Counted from the stretch's first letter, positions 10,504-19,802 are shown. The stretch: DNA of 64,000 nt from an uncultured Marinobacter sp. (GCF_947259545.1 NZ_CAMYMK010000011.1:310001-374000), one strand, 5' to 3'. Notes: generated by a model not told the origin, from the letters alone. Numbers and translations are program-made.

Positions 10504-11413
10504 GCCCCACCCCCTGGATCATTCGCCAGATCACCACCATGCCCAGCACCTGGAGAATTCCCGCCGTTAACAACAAGGTATGCCCGGTGGAGGTATTCAG
10601 GAGGACGTCGGAATACTCTTCATTGACCAGCACCATGAAGGCCGCCAACCCCGGTGGCAATACGGCAAACGTAACTGCCGTAAAACGCGTTTCCGCACTG
10701 GCCGCGAGGAACTCTCTGCGCATGGCCTGCTGCGTCCGCAGAGAGGTGGACACTTGCTCAAGTACGGGGCGGATCGACGAACCAAAACGTGAGGTCGTAC
10801 GCAGGGCTATGGCGACCAGAACCATGGCCGGCACTTTGTAGAGGTCGGCAAAATCTTCGAACAGCCGGGTATATTCGCGGCCGGCTTCCACGGCATTGCG
10901 CAGCCGGAAAACCAACGGGCTGAACACCGGGGACGACTCATCAAACGCCGTAATCAGCGAATGCTCAAGAGAGCGACCGGCATCAATATTTCTCAATACC
11001 GCATCGACAACGCCCGGAAGCTCTTCATGAATCGTCTGGCGCTGTTTCTGGAACCGCATTCGCCACCAGGCACCGATCGCGGTCACAATGAAAAACAGCA
11101 CCACAAGAAAAACCACCATACCCCGGGTCAAGGCAATCACAGCCAGAGCTCCCAGCAACACGACTGAGAACATCACCAGGCGCTGGATACTCCAGCGAAT
11201 GTCCGCCTGTACCAGCACTCTCTCCAGGGGCCCCAGATCTACTCTGGCACCGCCCGGGCCCGTTACCTCACTCGTTGAGCTCAGGCGGGTTTTGATACTG
11301 TGAGCAATCCGACGCTGGCCTTGCCACTGCCCCCATCCCAACTGCACCAGGAGCAACACTACGGCAAGCAACCCTACCAGCAGCGCACCCACAAACCAGA
11401 TATGGCCACTCAC
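10496..11413 (-). CDS. tadB: TadB-like inner-membrane platform protein
   Basis: A 305-residue T2SSF/GspF-family protein. One membrane helix at the N-terminus, a pair near 80-115, the conserved 'ELPGVVDAVLRNIDAGRSLE' segment, and two C-terminal helices follow the TadB pattern. It partners TadC in the pilus platform. The GTG start overlaps the tadA stop in a GTGA arrangement, so the two are translationally coupled. Confidence 0.92.
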   Translation of the reverse strand: MSGHIWFVGALLVGLLAVVLLLVQLGWGQWQGQRRIAHSIKTRLSSTSEVTGPGGARVDLGPLERVLVQADIRWSIQRLVMFSVVLLGALAVIALTRGMVVFLVVLFFIVTAIGAWWRMRFQKQRQTIHEELPGVVDAVLRNIDAGRSLEHSLITAFDESSPVFSPLVFRLRNAVEAGREYTRLFEDFADLYKVPAMVLVAIALRTTSRFGSSIRPVLEQVSTSLRTQQAMRREFLAASAETRFTAVTFAVLPPGLAAFMVLVNEEYSDVLLNTSTGHTLLLTAGILQVLGMVVIWRMIQGVGRG

Positions 11414-12615
11414 CCCGGAGACTCCACGTTCAGTGATTCCATGAGGCTGTCACCTTCTCTTTCCGCCCGATAAAGAATTTCCATCCTGTAGGGATCGTCC
11501 GGTGTAGGCTTCATCTCCACGACTTCACTGATAAACCGGCGACCATTGGGTAGCCTGGCAAGCTGAACAATCACGTCCAGCGAGGAACCAATCAGTCGAC
11601 CAATGGCCCGCTCACCCGCGTCATACCCATTGACCGCGAGCAGGGTTTCAATTCGCACAAGCGCGTCCTTGGCACTGTTGGAATGGATAGTACTCATCGA
11701 GCCTTCATGGCCGGTGTTCATCGCCTGAAGAAGTTCGATAATCTCCCCGGAACGCACCTCACCAAGAATAATCCGGTCTGGCCGCATACGCAGCGCGTTG
11801 ATCACCAGGTCCCGGGCCGTGATCTTGCCAGAGCCTTCCGTGTTAGCCGGCCGGGTTTCCAGCCGCACGATATGAGGATGATTCAGCTGCAGTTCCGCCG
11901 AGTCTTCGATGGTTACAACCCGCTCATCCCTGGGGATGAACTGGCTCAGAAGGTTGAGAATGGTGGTTTTACCGGTGCCTGTACCACCACTGATCAGAAT
12001 GTTACGGCGGCTTTCCACCAGGTTCATCAGGATGTCCAGGCAACGGGATGTCATCGACCCGCTGTTCACCAGATCCTGGGCAGTAAGGTGTTTCTGGGTA
12101 AACTTCCGAATGCTGATGGAAGGTCCGTCCAGTGCAACCGGCGGGATAATAGCATTCACCCGGGAACCGTCCGGCAGGCGAGCATCGACCATGGGGCTGG
12201 ACTCGTCCAACCGACGACCCAGGGGCGCCAGGATACGGCGAATCACACGGGTAACGTGGTCATCATCAATAAAGCGGGTCTGGGCCCGCTGCAACACGCC
12301 AGAAACCTCAATGAAAACATCCCTGGGCCCGTTAACCAGTATGTCATTGACTGTTTCATCCGAGAGTAAAGGTTCCAGCGGCCCAAAGCCCGCCACCTCA
12401 TCAAAGGTTTCACGGGTCAGCAGGGTCAGATCCTGCGCAGACAGCGGCATCCTGTGCTGGGCGACAAAACTCCGCACATTGTCCTGAATAAAAGCGAACA
12501 GAGTTTCACGGCCGGATTTACCGACTTCCAACCCCTCTTCGTCCAGACGTTCCACCAGAAAGTAGTGAACGCGCTTTTTCAGATCCTGGTATTCCTGGTC
12601 AATCCTGGTAGCCAT
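11410..12615 (-). CDS. tadA: Tad pilus ATPase TadA/CpaF
   Basis: A 401-residue secretion ATPase of the CpaF/TadA branch of the GspE family, the motor of Flp pilus assembly. The N-terminal domain covers about 1-130. '[20 protein letters not shown]' (about 77-96) is characteristic, Walker A GGTGTGKT begins at 210-211, followed by the Asp box '[12 protein letters not shown]', the His box and Walker B '[14 protein letters not shown]', then '[13 protein letters not shown]'. GGGGAG precedes the ATG. Length is normal for the family. Confidence 0.96.
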   Translation of the reverse strand: MATRIDQEYQDLKKRVHYFLVERLDEEGLEVGKSGRETLFAFIQDNVRSFVAQHRMPLSAQDLTLLTRETFDEVAGFGPLEPLLSDETVNDILVNGPRDVFIEVSGVLQRAQTRFIDDDHVTRVIRRILAPLGRRLDESSPMVDARLPDGSRVNAIIPPVALDGPSISIRKFTQKHLTAQDLVNSGSMTSRCLDILMNLVESRRNILISGGTGTGKTTILNLLSQFIPRDERVVTIEDSAELQLNHPHIVRLETRPANTEGSGKITARDLVINALRMRPDRIILGEVRSGEIIELLQAMNTGHEGSMSTIHSNSAKDALVRIETLLAVNGYDAGERAIGRLIGSSLDVIVQLARLPNGRRFISEVVEMKPTPDDPYRMEILYRAEREGDSLMESLNVESPG

Positions 12616-12627
12616 TCCGCGCTCCCC

Positions 12628-13824
12628 TTACCCGACCCGCAACAGTTTGCGTCGCACGGCGCCCTGACCTTCCCTGTTCTCATCAGCGGCGTATCGCTTC
12701 AGAATAGCCTCAAGCCGCTTCTGATACGGACTTCTTTGCGGCAGCTTATGCAGTGGCAAGCCCGCGTTGATCGACATAAGCCGGTGGTTCCAGTCCAGCG
12801 GGAGACTGCCCATATAATCGATACCTACAGCTCTCTCAAGTTCACCAGTTGCAGGGGCACCCTTTTTCTCATAGCAATCCAGCACCAGAGATTTTCGACA
12901 ATCACGGGCAAGGTGCTCCCGCCAGCCATCAAGCCGCCTGCGCGCTTCATGGGCTTGCTCGACAATAGGCTGAATGACCATCACCAGGTCCTTGGCATGC
13001 AAGCCAACGGCGCTGATCCAGAAATCGGCTACAACGGGATCCACGTTGACAACAATGTAATCGAACATGCTCATCAGCTGGCTGACAGCAATAAACAGAT
13101 CCGCGTTACGGTCGTCACTGAGGGCTTCGGGCGACAGCTTGCCCGACAGCAAACGCAGATTGGGAGCGTATTCCTCCAACGCTGTCTCGACCATGGCCTG
13201 ATCAAGTGATTCCGGATTCTGCAACAAACTTTCCAGTGAAACCCGATTGTTACTGTCCAGATAAAAAGCGTGCCGGTCCGTTGCCGAGGTATCCAGTGCC
13301 AGAATCCGGGCCTCTGGAAAAAGCTTGTTGGTCGTGAATGCCAGGTTTTGAGCGAAGAACCGAGTGTCCACCACTGGGCTGGAACTCGTCACCAGAGTTA
13401 TCTTTTTCCGCCCCTCGGATGATCGCCCCCCTCTCGCCTCACGCTCAGGCGCAACATGAAGAAACTGCTGAATTCGTGTCCGTATTTCCTCACCATCACT
13501 GCTGGCGATAAAGCAATCCCGGGCGCCCGCTCGCATGCTCCGCAGGAGAAAGTCCTGGCTCACCCGACGAGTCAGGGACACCACTGCCAGGTCGTCACGG
13601 GATTTGGTCAGGGCGCTGATGATCCTCAGGGCTTTCTCGGCATCGTTCTCATCGGCCGCCACCATTACAAAGCGGCTGCCGGTAGCCTCAACCAGGCGAC
13701 TGACACGAGACAGGTCCGATGAAGCAACAAACTCCAACGGCCACATACCGTCCAGCGTCCGCTCCAGCCAGGTCCGGATACCAATATCATCCGCCACACA
13801 AACAAGAATCTCGTCTCTGTTCAT
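12628..13824 (-). CDS. tadZ: TadZ/CpaE-like pilus localisation protein
   Basis: A 398-residue protein with a receiver-like N-terminal domain (about 1-125, starting 'DEILVCVADDIG') and a MinD/ParA-like region after about 140. The expected Walker A region reads 'KKITLVTSSSPVVDT', which lacks the glycine-lysine ATP-binding loop. TadZ proteins place the Tad machine at the cell pole; many have an atypical ATPase site. It sits 12 bp before tadA and 4 bp after rcpA. Assignment rests on position, size and fold pattern. Confidence 0.83.
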   Translation of the reverse strand: MNRDEILVCVADDIGIRTWLERTLDGMWPLEFVASSDLSRVSRLVEATGSRFVMVAADENDAEKALRIISALTKSRDDLAVVSLTRRVSQDFLLRSMRAGARDCFIASSDGEEIRTRIQQFLHVAPEREARGGRSSEGRKKITLVTSSSPVVDTRFFAQNLAFTTNKLFPEARILALDTSATDRHAFYLDSNNRVSLESLLQNPESLDQAMVETALEEYAPNLRLLSGKLSPEALSDDRNADLFIAVSQLMSMFDYIVVNVDPVVADFWISAVGLHAKDLVMVIQPIVEQAHEARRRLDGWREHLARDCRKSLVLDCYEKKGAPATGELERAVGIDYMGSLPLDWNHRLMSINAGLPLHKLPQRSPYQKRLEAILKRYAADENREGQGAVRRKLLRVG

Positions 13825-13828
13825 AGGG

Positions 13829-15004
13829 TCACCAGCTCAGTCCGTGTTTAATCGGGCGCTCTCCGGGGCTGGAATCGGTCGCCATGTCCAGCCAGTCAGT
13901 ACTGCTGTGATGGTAGTCCCTGGCAATGGACTCCAGCTTGCCATTGCCCTGCTTGGCCGGGCTGACCAGATGCGGAGTGACCACCATGATAAGCTCCCGG
14001 TCTTCCCGCGACACACGGTCGGAACGGAACAGCGCGCCCAGGACAGGCAGATTACCCAGCCCGGGAATCCGGTCACTGTTGTTAAAGGTATTGCGACTCA
14101 CCAGACCACTGATAATGAACGTTTCGCCGGGAGCCATCGCAACGGTGGTTTCCGTACGACGAACCCGTAAACCCGGAATGGTAATGCCCCCTGTGGACAC
14201 ACCGGCTGACTGATCCAGGTCACTCACTTCTGGCGCAACCCTTAATATGATCTGCCCTTCATCCACCACCGTCGGTGTAAGACTCAGGCTGACGCCAAAC
14301 TGCTTGAACTCCACCTCTATTCCATCATCGCCACTACTCACTGGAATCGGAAACTCACCACCGGCGAGGAAGGTGGCGCTCTGACCGCTCAAAGTGACCA
14401 GCGATGGCTCCGCCAGAGTGTAGGCAAAGCCTCCCGACTCCAGAGCATTCAGGACACTCAGGGAATTGCTTCCAAAACGGAACAAACTGAAGCCGCTGGC
14501 GGTTATAGCATTACCCATACCGGGAATCGGCGCGACGGCATTACTCCCCGCGAAAGCTGCCTCGAAGCGCCCGCCATCAAACAGCTTGGAGTAATACATA
14601 CCCAGCTCATTCAGTTCGTTGCGATTCACTTCCACAATACGAATATCGGTCTGCACCTGTGTACCGAATGGCAGTCGGGCGCCCTGAGTCGATGCGACAA
14701 CTACCGGGGAGCGCAAGGGCTCGTCACGACCTTTGAGCCAGACCGATAAAATGGCCGCCCCCTTCGATTTGCCGGTCAACAACAGTTCCCTGTCGCCCGA
14801 CACCGATACCGCCGCAACTTCCGGATCAGATGTTGCTACCTTGGCCAGAGTGCCCGGAAAGCTCAGCACTTTCTGTTCCCCATCACCTAAAGTGACCGGC
14901 GCGCCGTCCACCATGTCATCACCCTGAGCCGCTGCTGGCAGAATAACCGCCAGACTGCCCAGTAACACAGCCGTTAGCCACAGGGCGATCGGTTTACCGT
15001 ACAT
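13829..15004 (-). CDS. rcpA: RcpA/CpaC-like outer-membrane secretin
   Basis: A secretin of about 391 residues, forming the outer-membrane pore of the Tad pilus. A signal peptide is followed by the N-terminal pilus/T2SS domain ('KVATSDPEVAAVSVSGDREL', about 50-70) and a C-terminal secretin domain containing 'LAGGEFPIPVSSGDDGIEVE' and 'GVSLSLTPTVVDEGQIILRV', closing near 'DRELIMVVTPHLVSP'. It is shorter than many CpaC proteins. The ATG at 15004 is chosen because AAGGAG lies 5 bases before it; a GTG six bases earlier is possible. It overlaps the end of rcpC. Confidence 0.92.
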   Translation of the reverse strand: MYGKPIALWLTAVLLGSLAVILPAAAQGDDMVDGAPVTLGDGEQKVLSFPGTLAKVATSDPEVAAVSVSGDRELLLTGKSKGAAILSVWLKGRDEPLRSPVVVASTQGARLPFGTQVQTDIRIVEVNRNELNELGMYYSKLFDGGRFEAAFAGSNAVAPIPGMGNAITASGFSLFRFGSNSLSVLNALESGGFAYTLAEPSLVTLSGQSATFLAGGEFPIPVSSGDDGIEVEFKQFGVSLSLTPTVVDEGQIILRVAPEVSDLDQSAGVSTGGITIPGLRVRRTETTVAMAPGETFIISGLVSRNTFNNSDRIPGLGNLPVLGALFRSDRVSREDRELIMVVTPHLVSPAKQGNGKLESIARDYHHSSTDWLDMATDSSPGERPIKHGLSW

Positions 15005-15860
15005 ACACACTCCTTGATTCGGATCCTTCGAATACCTGTACGCGGGTGGAAGGTGGTGGCGGGGCCCGCCGGGTTGGCTCGGGCTCAGGAGGCGCGGGGA
15101 AAAGGTCTTCCAGGTAGACCGGTTTCACTTCTGGTTCTTCACCTTCTAATGTTGATACCGGTTCCGATGTCGCCACCTGTTGCGGGGCAACGGCTACCAG
15201 TTGGAGCCTGCCCTCACTGGAAGCCAGCAAAAGGCGAGAGACCTCGTCTTCGGGCACCGACAATACAACGGTGTTGTTGCGCCGGGAGTCGTTCTCTTCC
15301 CCAGCTTCGCCATTGTAGGGAACCCCCTTGACCGCCAGGACCAGCACATTGCCCAGTAACTTCAGGGCGGCAGGTTTGTCCTTGTCCGAGCGCCGGAAAG
15401 AGGCCGTCACATCAACCCGGTCACCGGGTCGCAGCAAGCCGCCGACGCCAGAGACATCGTCAACGGCAATGGCCATAGCCTGATGCCCCTGCGGCACCAG
15501 GGCTTCCAGAACGCTATCGGTTCGCATATTGGCGCTGGTCAGCATCTGGCCGGCAGCCAATGATGTTTTGATGGTCTGCCCATAGGGCGCATCGTCAGCA
15601 GGAATGGCATCGGGCAGAGGGTCAGAAGAGGCAACCGACATAAAACCTTCTTCTGTCATGGCATCACCCGGCGACAAGGCTTCACGGGCAACAAGGTAGC
15701 GGTACTCCGGCGAAGACGGCGCCTCTTCAGGCTCTACCAGCTGCGTTTGCCGGGAGGGCTCCGATTGATTTTGGGTCGTTACGAGACCAACAATGGCAAG
15801 GCTTAGTGCCACCAGCGCCAACACCGTTGCAGGCAATGCGTAAATCAGTCTCTTATTCAT
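14994..15860 (-). CDS. rcpC: RcpC/CpaB-like Tad pilus assembly protein
   Basis: A 288-residue CpaB-family protein with an N-terminal membrane anchor (about 7-28), an SAF-like domain ('REALSPGDAMTEEGFMSV', then 'SLAAGQMLTSANMR') and the conserved 'GHQAMAIAVDDVSGVGGLLR' followed by 'PGDRVDV'. A proline-rich segment lies near the C-terminus. CpaB/RcpC is a periplasmic part of the Tad system that works with the secretin. It precedes and slightly overlaps rcpA. Confidence 0.92.
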   Translation of the reverse strand: MNKRLIYALPATVLALVALSLAIVGLVTTQNQSEPSRQTQLVEPEEAPSSPEYRYLVAREALSPGDAMTEEGFMSVASSDPLPDAIPADDAPYGQTIKTSLAAGQMLTSANMRTDSVLEALVPQGHQAMAIAVDDVSGVGGLLRPGDRVDVTASFRRSDKDKPAALKLLGNVLVLAVKGVPYNGEAGEENDSRRNNTVVLSVPEDEVSRLLLASSEGRLQLVAVAPQQVATSEPVSTLEGEEPEVKPVYLEDLFPAPPEPEPTRRAPPPPSTRVQVFEGSESRSVYVR

Positions 15861-15882
15861 TATTGTGCCTTAGTCATCCAAA

Positions 15883-16323
15883 CTAGAAGGCCATGGTTGC
15901 TTCCACACTCATTGTGTCAGGCATGGGCGGGAACTCCCCCAGAAACCCGAACGTCAATTGAGGAACCATGGGCTCGGCCTTGTTGTCGCGGGAGATGGTG
16001 CAGCTCAGGAAACTGCCTGAACCATCCACCTGACATTCATTACCAGTAATTTCCGCTCCCGCCCTCAGGCGCTGGGATTTCGACGCCCAGCCCTGCGCCA
16101 GTGCCGCATTGGCAGTGCTCTCAATCTGGCCGGGGAAATCAGCTGCTGAATGACGGGTACGATCAACTCGCAAGGCAGACGAAACGGCCTGATCCACGAC
16201 GCTCTGCATCTCATATTTCCCAAAGAACAGAATGCCGTAGGCCGCCGCCCCATAGAGCATGGCGACGACCAAGGGAAAGAGCAGCAAAAACTCCAGAGCG
16301 ACTGCCCCGCGACTATTTCGCAT
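15883..16323 (-). CDS. TadE-like minor pseudopilin
   Basis: A 146-residue TadE-family protein. Its N-terminus 'RNSRGAVALEFLLLFPLVV' has the prepilin-type arrangement: Gly, then a hydrophobic helix with Glu at position +5. The rest is extracytoplasmic. TadE and TadF pseudopilins are processed by the prepilin peptidase and help form the pilus. It lies between flp and rcpC, 22 bp before the latter. No separate tadF is seen. Confidence 0.82.
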   Translation of the reverse strand: MRNSRGAVALEFLLLFPLVVAMLYGAAAYGILFFGKYEMQSVVDQAVSSALRVDRTRHSAADFPGQIESTANAALAQGWASKSQRLRAGAEITGNECQVDGSGSFLSCTISRDNKAEPMVPQLTFGFLGEFPPMPDTMSVEATMAF

Positions 16324-16363
16324 AAATCGAGCCTTGCCCCAACACGGTCACGACATCTCGGAC

Positions 16364-16609
16364 TTAAGTGCCACTGGTAGTGCCACTTCCTGCGGAAGAC
16401 GCATCAGTAAAGAGGTCAGTGAAGGCTTGAACGACCTGGTCTCCAACGCCTGAAGTCGCGAGCAGGGTGAGAATCCCGATCAGTGCAGCTGCAAGAACAA
16501 TATATTCGAGCGCGGAGGCACCCTTCTGTTTGGTCTTGAGCGGCAACCTCCTGGTCTGGATGTTGGCCGTCAGACGGGTGGGTAGATTTTTGATCCCCTG
16601 AAAGTTCAT
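16364..16609 (-). CDS. flp: Flp pilin (major Tad pilus subunit)
   Basis: An 81-residue Flp/Fap pilin. A basic leader of about 30 residues, long for this family, ends in Gly30; cleavage before ASALEY gives the Glu+5/Tyr+6 pattern diagnostic of Flp pilins. The hydrophobic helix 'IVLAAALIGILTLLA' follows, then a short Ser/Gly/Thr-rich tail. The ATG at 16609 has GAGGGA 7 bases upstream; an ATG at 16657 in the same frame has no ribosome binding site. It is the first gene of the Tad operon, so the operon promoter should lie just upstream. Confidence 0.93.
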   Translation of the reverse strand: MNFQGIKNLPTRLTANIQTRRLPLKTKQKGASALEYIVLAAALIGILTLLATSGVGDQVVQAFTDLFTDASSAGSGTTSGT

Positions 16610-16657
16610 GGCAAATTCCCTCGCATCTCTCTTGTGTGTACTTTCAAAGTACTTCAT

Positions 16658-16969
16658 CTATGATCACTAAAACTACGGGTTTTATGGTGTTTTTTGTTAC
16701 TGACAGTCACCTTTCTTTATAGGGTGTCAAGCTAACTCCGTTCAAAAAACAAACATTATTCGTGAATTTTGTAGATCATTGTTTGTACATTAACACCATT
16801 CCATGGGCAAAATATTGCCTTTGATGACAAGGCAAAGCTGAATTACTAGCCAATAGTTATAAGCTTATGCTTGGCAGTTGAATTGCCGCCAATCCGCGCA
16901 GGTAGCCGTTGTTGCCCGCCTGGCGCGGCAAATGGGATACTAAGCCAACACGTGGAATGGATTGTCGTT
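16658..16969. other. Flp operon promoter region (non-coding)
   Basis: This AT-rich gap of about 310 bp separates flp from the divergent gene at 16970. No credible gene was found. It must hold the flp promoter, but no clear -35/-10 pair could be assigned. It contains repeated GGCAA/TTGCC elements (16806-16835) and a distant inverted repeat ATGGTGTT...AACACCAT (16684-16691 and 16793-16800). Confidence 0.6.
16806..16835. repeat. Overlapping GGCAA/TTGCC inverted repeats
   Basis: GGCAA (16806-16810), TTGCC (16815-16819) and AAGGCAA (16829-16835) form two overlapping perfect inverted repeats: GGCAA-4-TTGCC and TTGCCTT-7-AAGGCAA. Such an array between divergent genes looks like an operator or an alternating hairpin, but no known regulator is matched. 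Confidence 0.45.
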
Positions 16970-17449
16970 ATGGCAACACCCCAACAGGCCTTCGCAAGAC
17001 TGGTTGACACGGTTCAACCTCAATCTCTGCTGGTTTGTGGCGCTCTGGCCCGGAAAATTGGGACTCACTGGCAGTTACATACTGGCAACACGCGGCTAAC
17101 AACGTTGACAGAAACCGCACCTGATGACGCCTTGCCAGTATCGGAAATTCAGGATCTTGCACTCGTTTCGGATACGCTTGAACACCTACCGAAAGCTCAG
17201 GGACAGATTCTCCTCGGCCAGCTGAGAAACTACGGCACCCACCAGATTGCCGTCGTAGTCGAGCCCGATCACGGCTGGAGCTTCACCGACTTTATTGCCC
17301 TGGGCTTTCGACGGCAGGCAGAGCTGGAGAGCGATGGTGCGCCTTCAACGCTCTACACCTACAATATCGACACCTACAATCACAAACGGGCGTGGAACAA
17401 CCCGGACAACTGGGCCAACCCGGAGATGTGGGGCAAGGCCTGGTGGTGA
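16970..17449 (+). CDS. Conserved hypothetical protein (DUF6231-like)
   Basis: About 159 residues. The order of segments, 'DLALVSDTLEHLPKAQGQIL' then 'LGQLRNYGTHQIAVVVEP', resembles the later half of a class I methyltransferase fold, but no SAM-binding glycine motif is seen. The C-terminus is rich in Trp and Asn ('NNPDNWANPEMWGKAWW'), as I recall for small proteobacterial proteins of family DUF6231; this is memory, not a search. The ATG at 16970 is preferred because the upstream extension is low-complexity and the preceding GGAATGG is a weak ribosome binding site. Function unknown. Confidence 0.65.
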   Translation: MATPQQAFARLVDTVQPQSLLVCGALARKIGTHWQLHTGNTRLTTLTETAPDDALPVSEIQDLALVSDTLEHLPKAQGQILLGQLRNYGTHQIAVVVEPDHGWSFTDFIALGFRRQAELESDGAPSTLYTYNIDTYNHKRAWNNPDNWANPEMWGKAWW

Positions 17450-17485
17450 CCACCCCACACCCTATCCCTGACAGGACCAGACACC

Positions 17486-17905
17486 ATGCCGCTCTTTACC
17501 GAGAAGAATGCAGAGAAACAGTTAAATGCGGAGGCAGACAAAGTCCACCGCGACGACCTTGAAAGCCTATTGGCCCGACAACGCGCCATAGAAGAAAAAG
17601 TAAAAGGCAGCGGCAAACTGAATCGCTTCAGCGCCGACATCAAACTGATGTTTGCCATGATCCGTGACTACTGGAACGGCAGTTATCGCGATGTACCCTG
17701 GAAAAGCATCGCCGCCATTGCCGGAGCGCTCGTTTATGTACTGAATCCGCTGGATGTCATTCCGGATCTGCTGGTCGGCATTGGCTTTCTGGACGATGCC
17801 GGTGTCGTGGCCCTTTGCCTGAAACTGGTGGAATCGGACCTTCACCGTTATGCCGCCTGGAAAGAACACCTGGAAGAGCGAGAAAGCGCACCTCAGTCGA
17901 ATTGA
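17486..17905 (+). CDS. YkvA-like DUF1232 membrane protein
   Basis: A 139-residue protein with the DUF1232 core 'YVLNPLDVIPDLLVGIGFLD' (about 91-110), the hallmark of YkvA-like small membrane proteins, preceded by a charged helical N-terminus. The core forms one or two membrane-associated helices. The family's function is not established. It follows the previous gene by 36 bp and may be co-transcribed with it. Confidence 0.88.
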   Translation: MPLFTEKNAEKQLNAEADKVHRDDLESLLARQRAIEEKVKGSGKLNRFSADIKLMFAMIRDYWNGSYRDVPWKSIAAIAGALVYVLNPLDVIPDLLVGIGFLDDAGVVALCLKLVESDLHRYAAWKEHLEERESAPQSN

Positions 17906-17972
17906 TTAAAATCTGATCTGAAGGTAATCTCACCGCTCATTTTCCGGCACTGCAATCAAATCTGGAGTTACT

Positions 17973-18743
17973 GTGGATTTCGCCACTCTTATCGGTCTTG
18001 TTGGTGCCATTTTGCTGATCGCCTCCGCAGTGATTCTCGGCGTTTCCCCCTCAGTCTTTATTAACCCGGCCTCCCTGCTGATCGTCGTTGGCGGCACCTT
18101 GCTGGTAGTACTCGCAAAATTCAGCTTTGCCCAGTTTTTAGGGGCCTTCAAGGCCGCAGCCAGAGCCTTCAAATTCAAGTTGCCGGAAACCCAGGCCAGC
18201 ATTGAAGAACTGGTGGACATCAGCAACGTGGCGCGGAAAGAGGGCGTTCTTGGCCTGGAAGGCCGCGAACTAAGCAGCCCCTTTCTGAGCCAGGGCATCC
18301 AGATGCTGGTTGACGGCCAGGATGGCGACACCATCAAGCAACTCCTGAGCAAGGAACGCCTGATGACGCTGGACCACAACCGCTCCGGAGCCAAGGTCTT
18401 TACCGCCATGGCGGACGTCGCCCCGGCCATGGGCATGATCGGCACCCTGATCGGTCTGGTGCAAATGCTCTCGAATATGGAAGACCCAAAATCCATCGGC
18501 CCGGCGATGGCCGTTGCGCTTCTGACCACACTATATGGCGCCATGATCGCAACCATGATCGCCTCCCCCATCGCAGACAAGCTGTCTCTGCGGATGACGG
18601 AAGAGGCGCGAATGCAATCCCTGTACATCGACGCCCTCGTTGCCATTAAGGCTGGCACCAATCCACGCATCGTTGAACAGCTGCTCTCCAGCTACCTCCC
18701 ACCCAAGGAGCGCGAGAAACTGGCCGGGGCAGAGGGCACCTAG
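17973..18743 (+). CDS. pomA: Flagellar motor stator protein PomA/MotA
   Basis: A 256-residue MotA/PomA stator subunit with four predicted membrane helices (two at about 4-50, two at about 150-205). The helix 3 region carries the conserved 'AMADVAPAMGMIGTLIGLV'. With PomB it forms the ion channel that drives flagellar rotation; family resemblance favours the sodium-type PomA, though ion choice is not proven by sequence. The GTG start has TGGAG upstream. pomB begins 2 bp after the stop. Confidence 0.93.
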   Translation: MDFATLIGLVGAILLIASAVILGVSPSVFINPASLLIVVGGTLLVVLAKFSFAQFLGAFKAAARAFKFKLPETQASIEELVDISNVARKEGVLGLEGRELSSPFLSQGIQMLVDGQDGDTIKQLLSKERLMTLDHNRSGAKVFTAMADVAPAMGMIGTLIGLVQMLSNMEDPKSIGPAMAVALLTTLYGAMIATMIASPIADKLSLRMTEEARMQSLYIDALVAIKAGTNPRIVEQLLSSYLPPKEREKLAGAEGT

Positions 18744-18745
18744 TC

Positions 18746-19663
18746 ATGGACGAGTTACCGGAAGAGGAGAAACCGGGCATCCCGGCCTGGGTTGTCACCT
18801 TTGCGGACCTCATGTCCCTGTTGATGTGTTTCTTTGTTCTACTGCTCTCTTTCTCGGAAATCGATGCCCAGAAGTTCAAACAGATTGCCGGTGAACTCTC
18901 CAAGGCTTTCGGTGTGCAGCGGGAAGTCCCGGTTCTCGAAATTCCCGAAGGTACCAGCCCCATCTTCGACACGTTTTCCCCCGCGCCACCGGAACCAACG
19001 GTGGTCAACGAAGTAAAGCAGACCACTACCGATGAACAGCCGGAGCTTCAAACCCTGAACAGCCCTACCGACGTAGCTGTGGAATCGGCCATTCAGGATC
19101 AGATGCAGGAGTCCATGGACCAGATTCTACAAGTGTTGGAGCCGGCCATTGCAGACGGACGCATCAATGTCAGCCGGGACCAGCGGCGCATTGTGATCCG
19201 GGTGGAAGAGAAAGGTTCTTTCCCGTCAGGGTCTGCCCGACTGACTTACGAATTCGAGGGTCTCTTGCTTGAAATGGCGGAGGTTCTGGCGGATATTCCG
19301 GGCAACCTGACCATCGAAGGGCACACTGACAACGTCCCTATCCGAACAGACCGCTTTTACAGCAACTGGGATCTGTCCGCTGCCAGGGCAGCCGCTGTTG
19401 CGAACGTGCTGCTGGCCCGGGATTACGTGCAACCTGCGAGGCTGGCGGTGACGGGCCTTGCGGATACTGAGCCGAGAGTACCGAATACCTCATCTGACAA
19501 CCGCGCCAAAAATCGGCGGGTGGAGATCATCATTGATCTCTCCGAGCCCATGCAGGAGCAGGAAATTCGCCTGCGGGAACTCATTGAATCCGCCTCCGGA
19601 GATCAGGAAACAACACTCGGAATCGAGTCTGACACCTCGACGTCGGACCAAATCAACTGGTAA
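18746..19663 (+). CDS. pomB: Flagellar motor stator protein PomB/MotB
   Basis: A 305-residue MotB/PomB subunit. A short N-terminus leads into a single membrane helix with the essential ion-binding Asp21 (in FADLMSLLMCF). A linker of about 90 residues follows, then an OmpA-type peptidoglycan-binding domain with 'TIEGHTDNVPI' and 'NRAKNRRVEI'. It anchors the stator to the cell wall. It forms a two-gene operon with pomA. Confidence 0.94.
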   Translation: MDELPEEEKPGIPAWVVTFADLMSLLMCFFVLLLSFSEIDAQKFKQIAGELSKAFGVQREVPVLEIPEGTSPIFDTFSPAPPEPTVVNEVKQTTTDEQPELQTLNSPTDVAVESAIQDQMQESMDQILQVLEPAIADGRINVSRDQRRIVIRVEEKGSFPSGSARLTYEFEGLLLEMAEVLADIPGNLTIEGHTDNVPIRTDRFYSNWDLSAARAAAVANVLLARDYVQPARLAVTGLADTEPRVPNTSSDNRAKNRRVEIIIDLSEPMQEQEIRLRELIESASGDQETTLGIESDTSTSDQINW

Positions 19664-19694
19664 TCATCCATATTGGTGCAGCCACCGACAAAAC

Positions 19695-19709
19695 GCACAT
19701 ATTTGGTGC
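19695..19709. promoter_or_regulatory. NtrC binding site
   Basis: GCACATATTTGGTGC fits the NtrC operator (GCAC-N7-GTGC). It lies about 78 bp upstream of the sigma-54 promoter core of the ammonium transporter gene, a normal enhancer distance. A further half-site GGTGC is at about 19675-19679. Confidence 0.75.
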
Positions 19710-19786
19710 GCGAAAAGTCGCAAGCACTTTGATATACGCACCCAACATTTCCGCAACCCCCTCCCCCTTCTCGAAACGCATTGTTT

Positions 19787-19802
19787 TGGAACAGCTCTTG
19801 CT
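19787..19802 (+). promoter_or_regulatory. Sigma-54 promoter (-24/-12) of the ammonium transporter gene
   Basis: TGGAAC-N5-TTGCT has the GG and GC dinucleotides at the exact spacing of a sigma-54 promoter (consensus TGGCAC-N5-TTGCA). The transporter start codon is 70 bp downstream. With the NtrC site, this predicts induction under nitrogen limitation. Confidence 0.8.
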
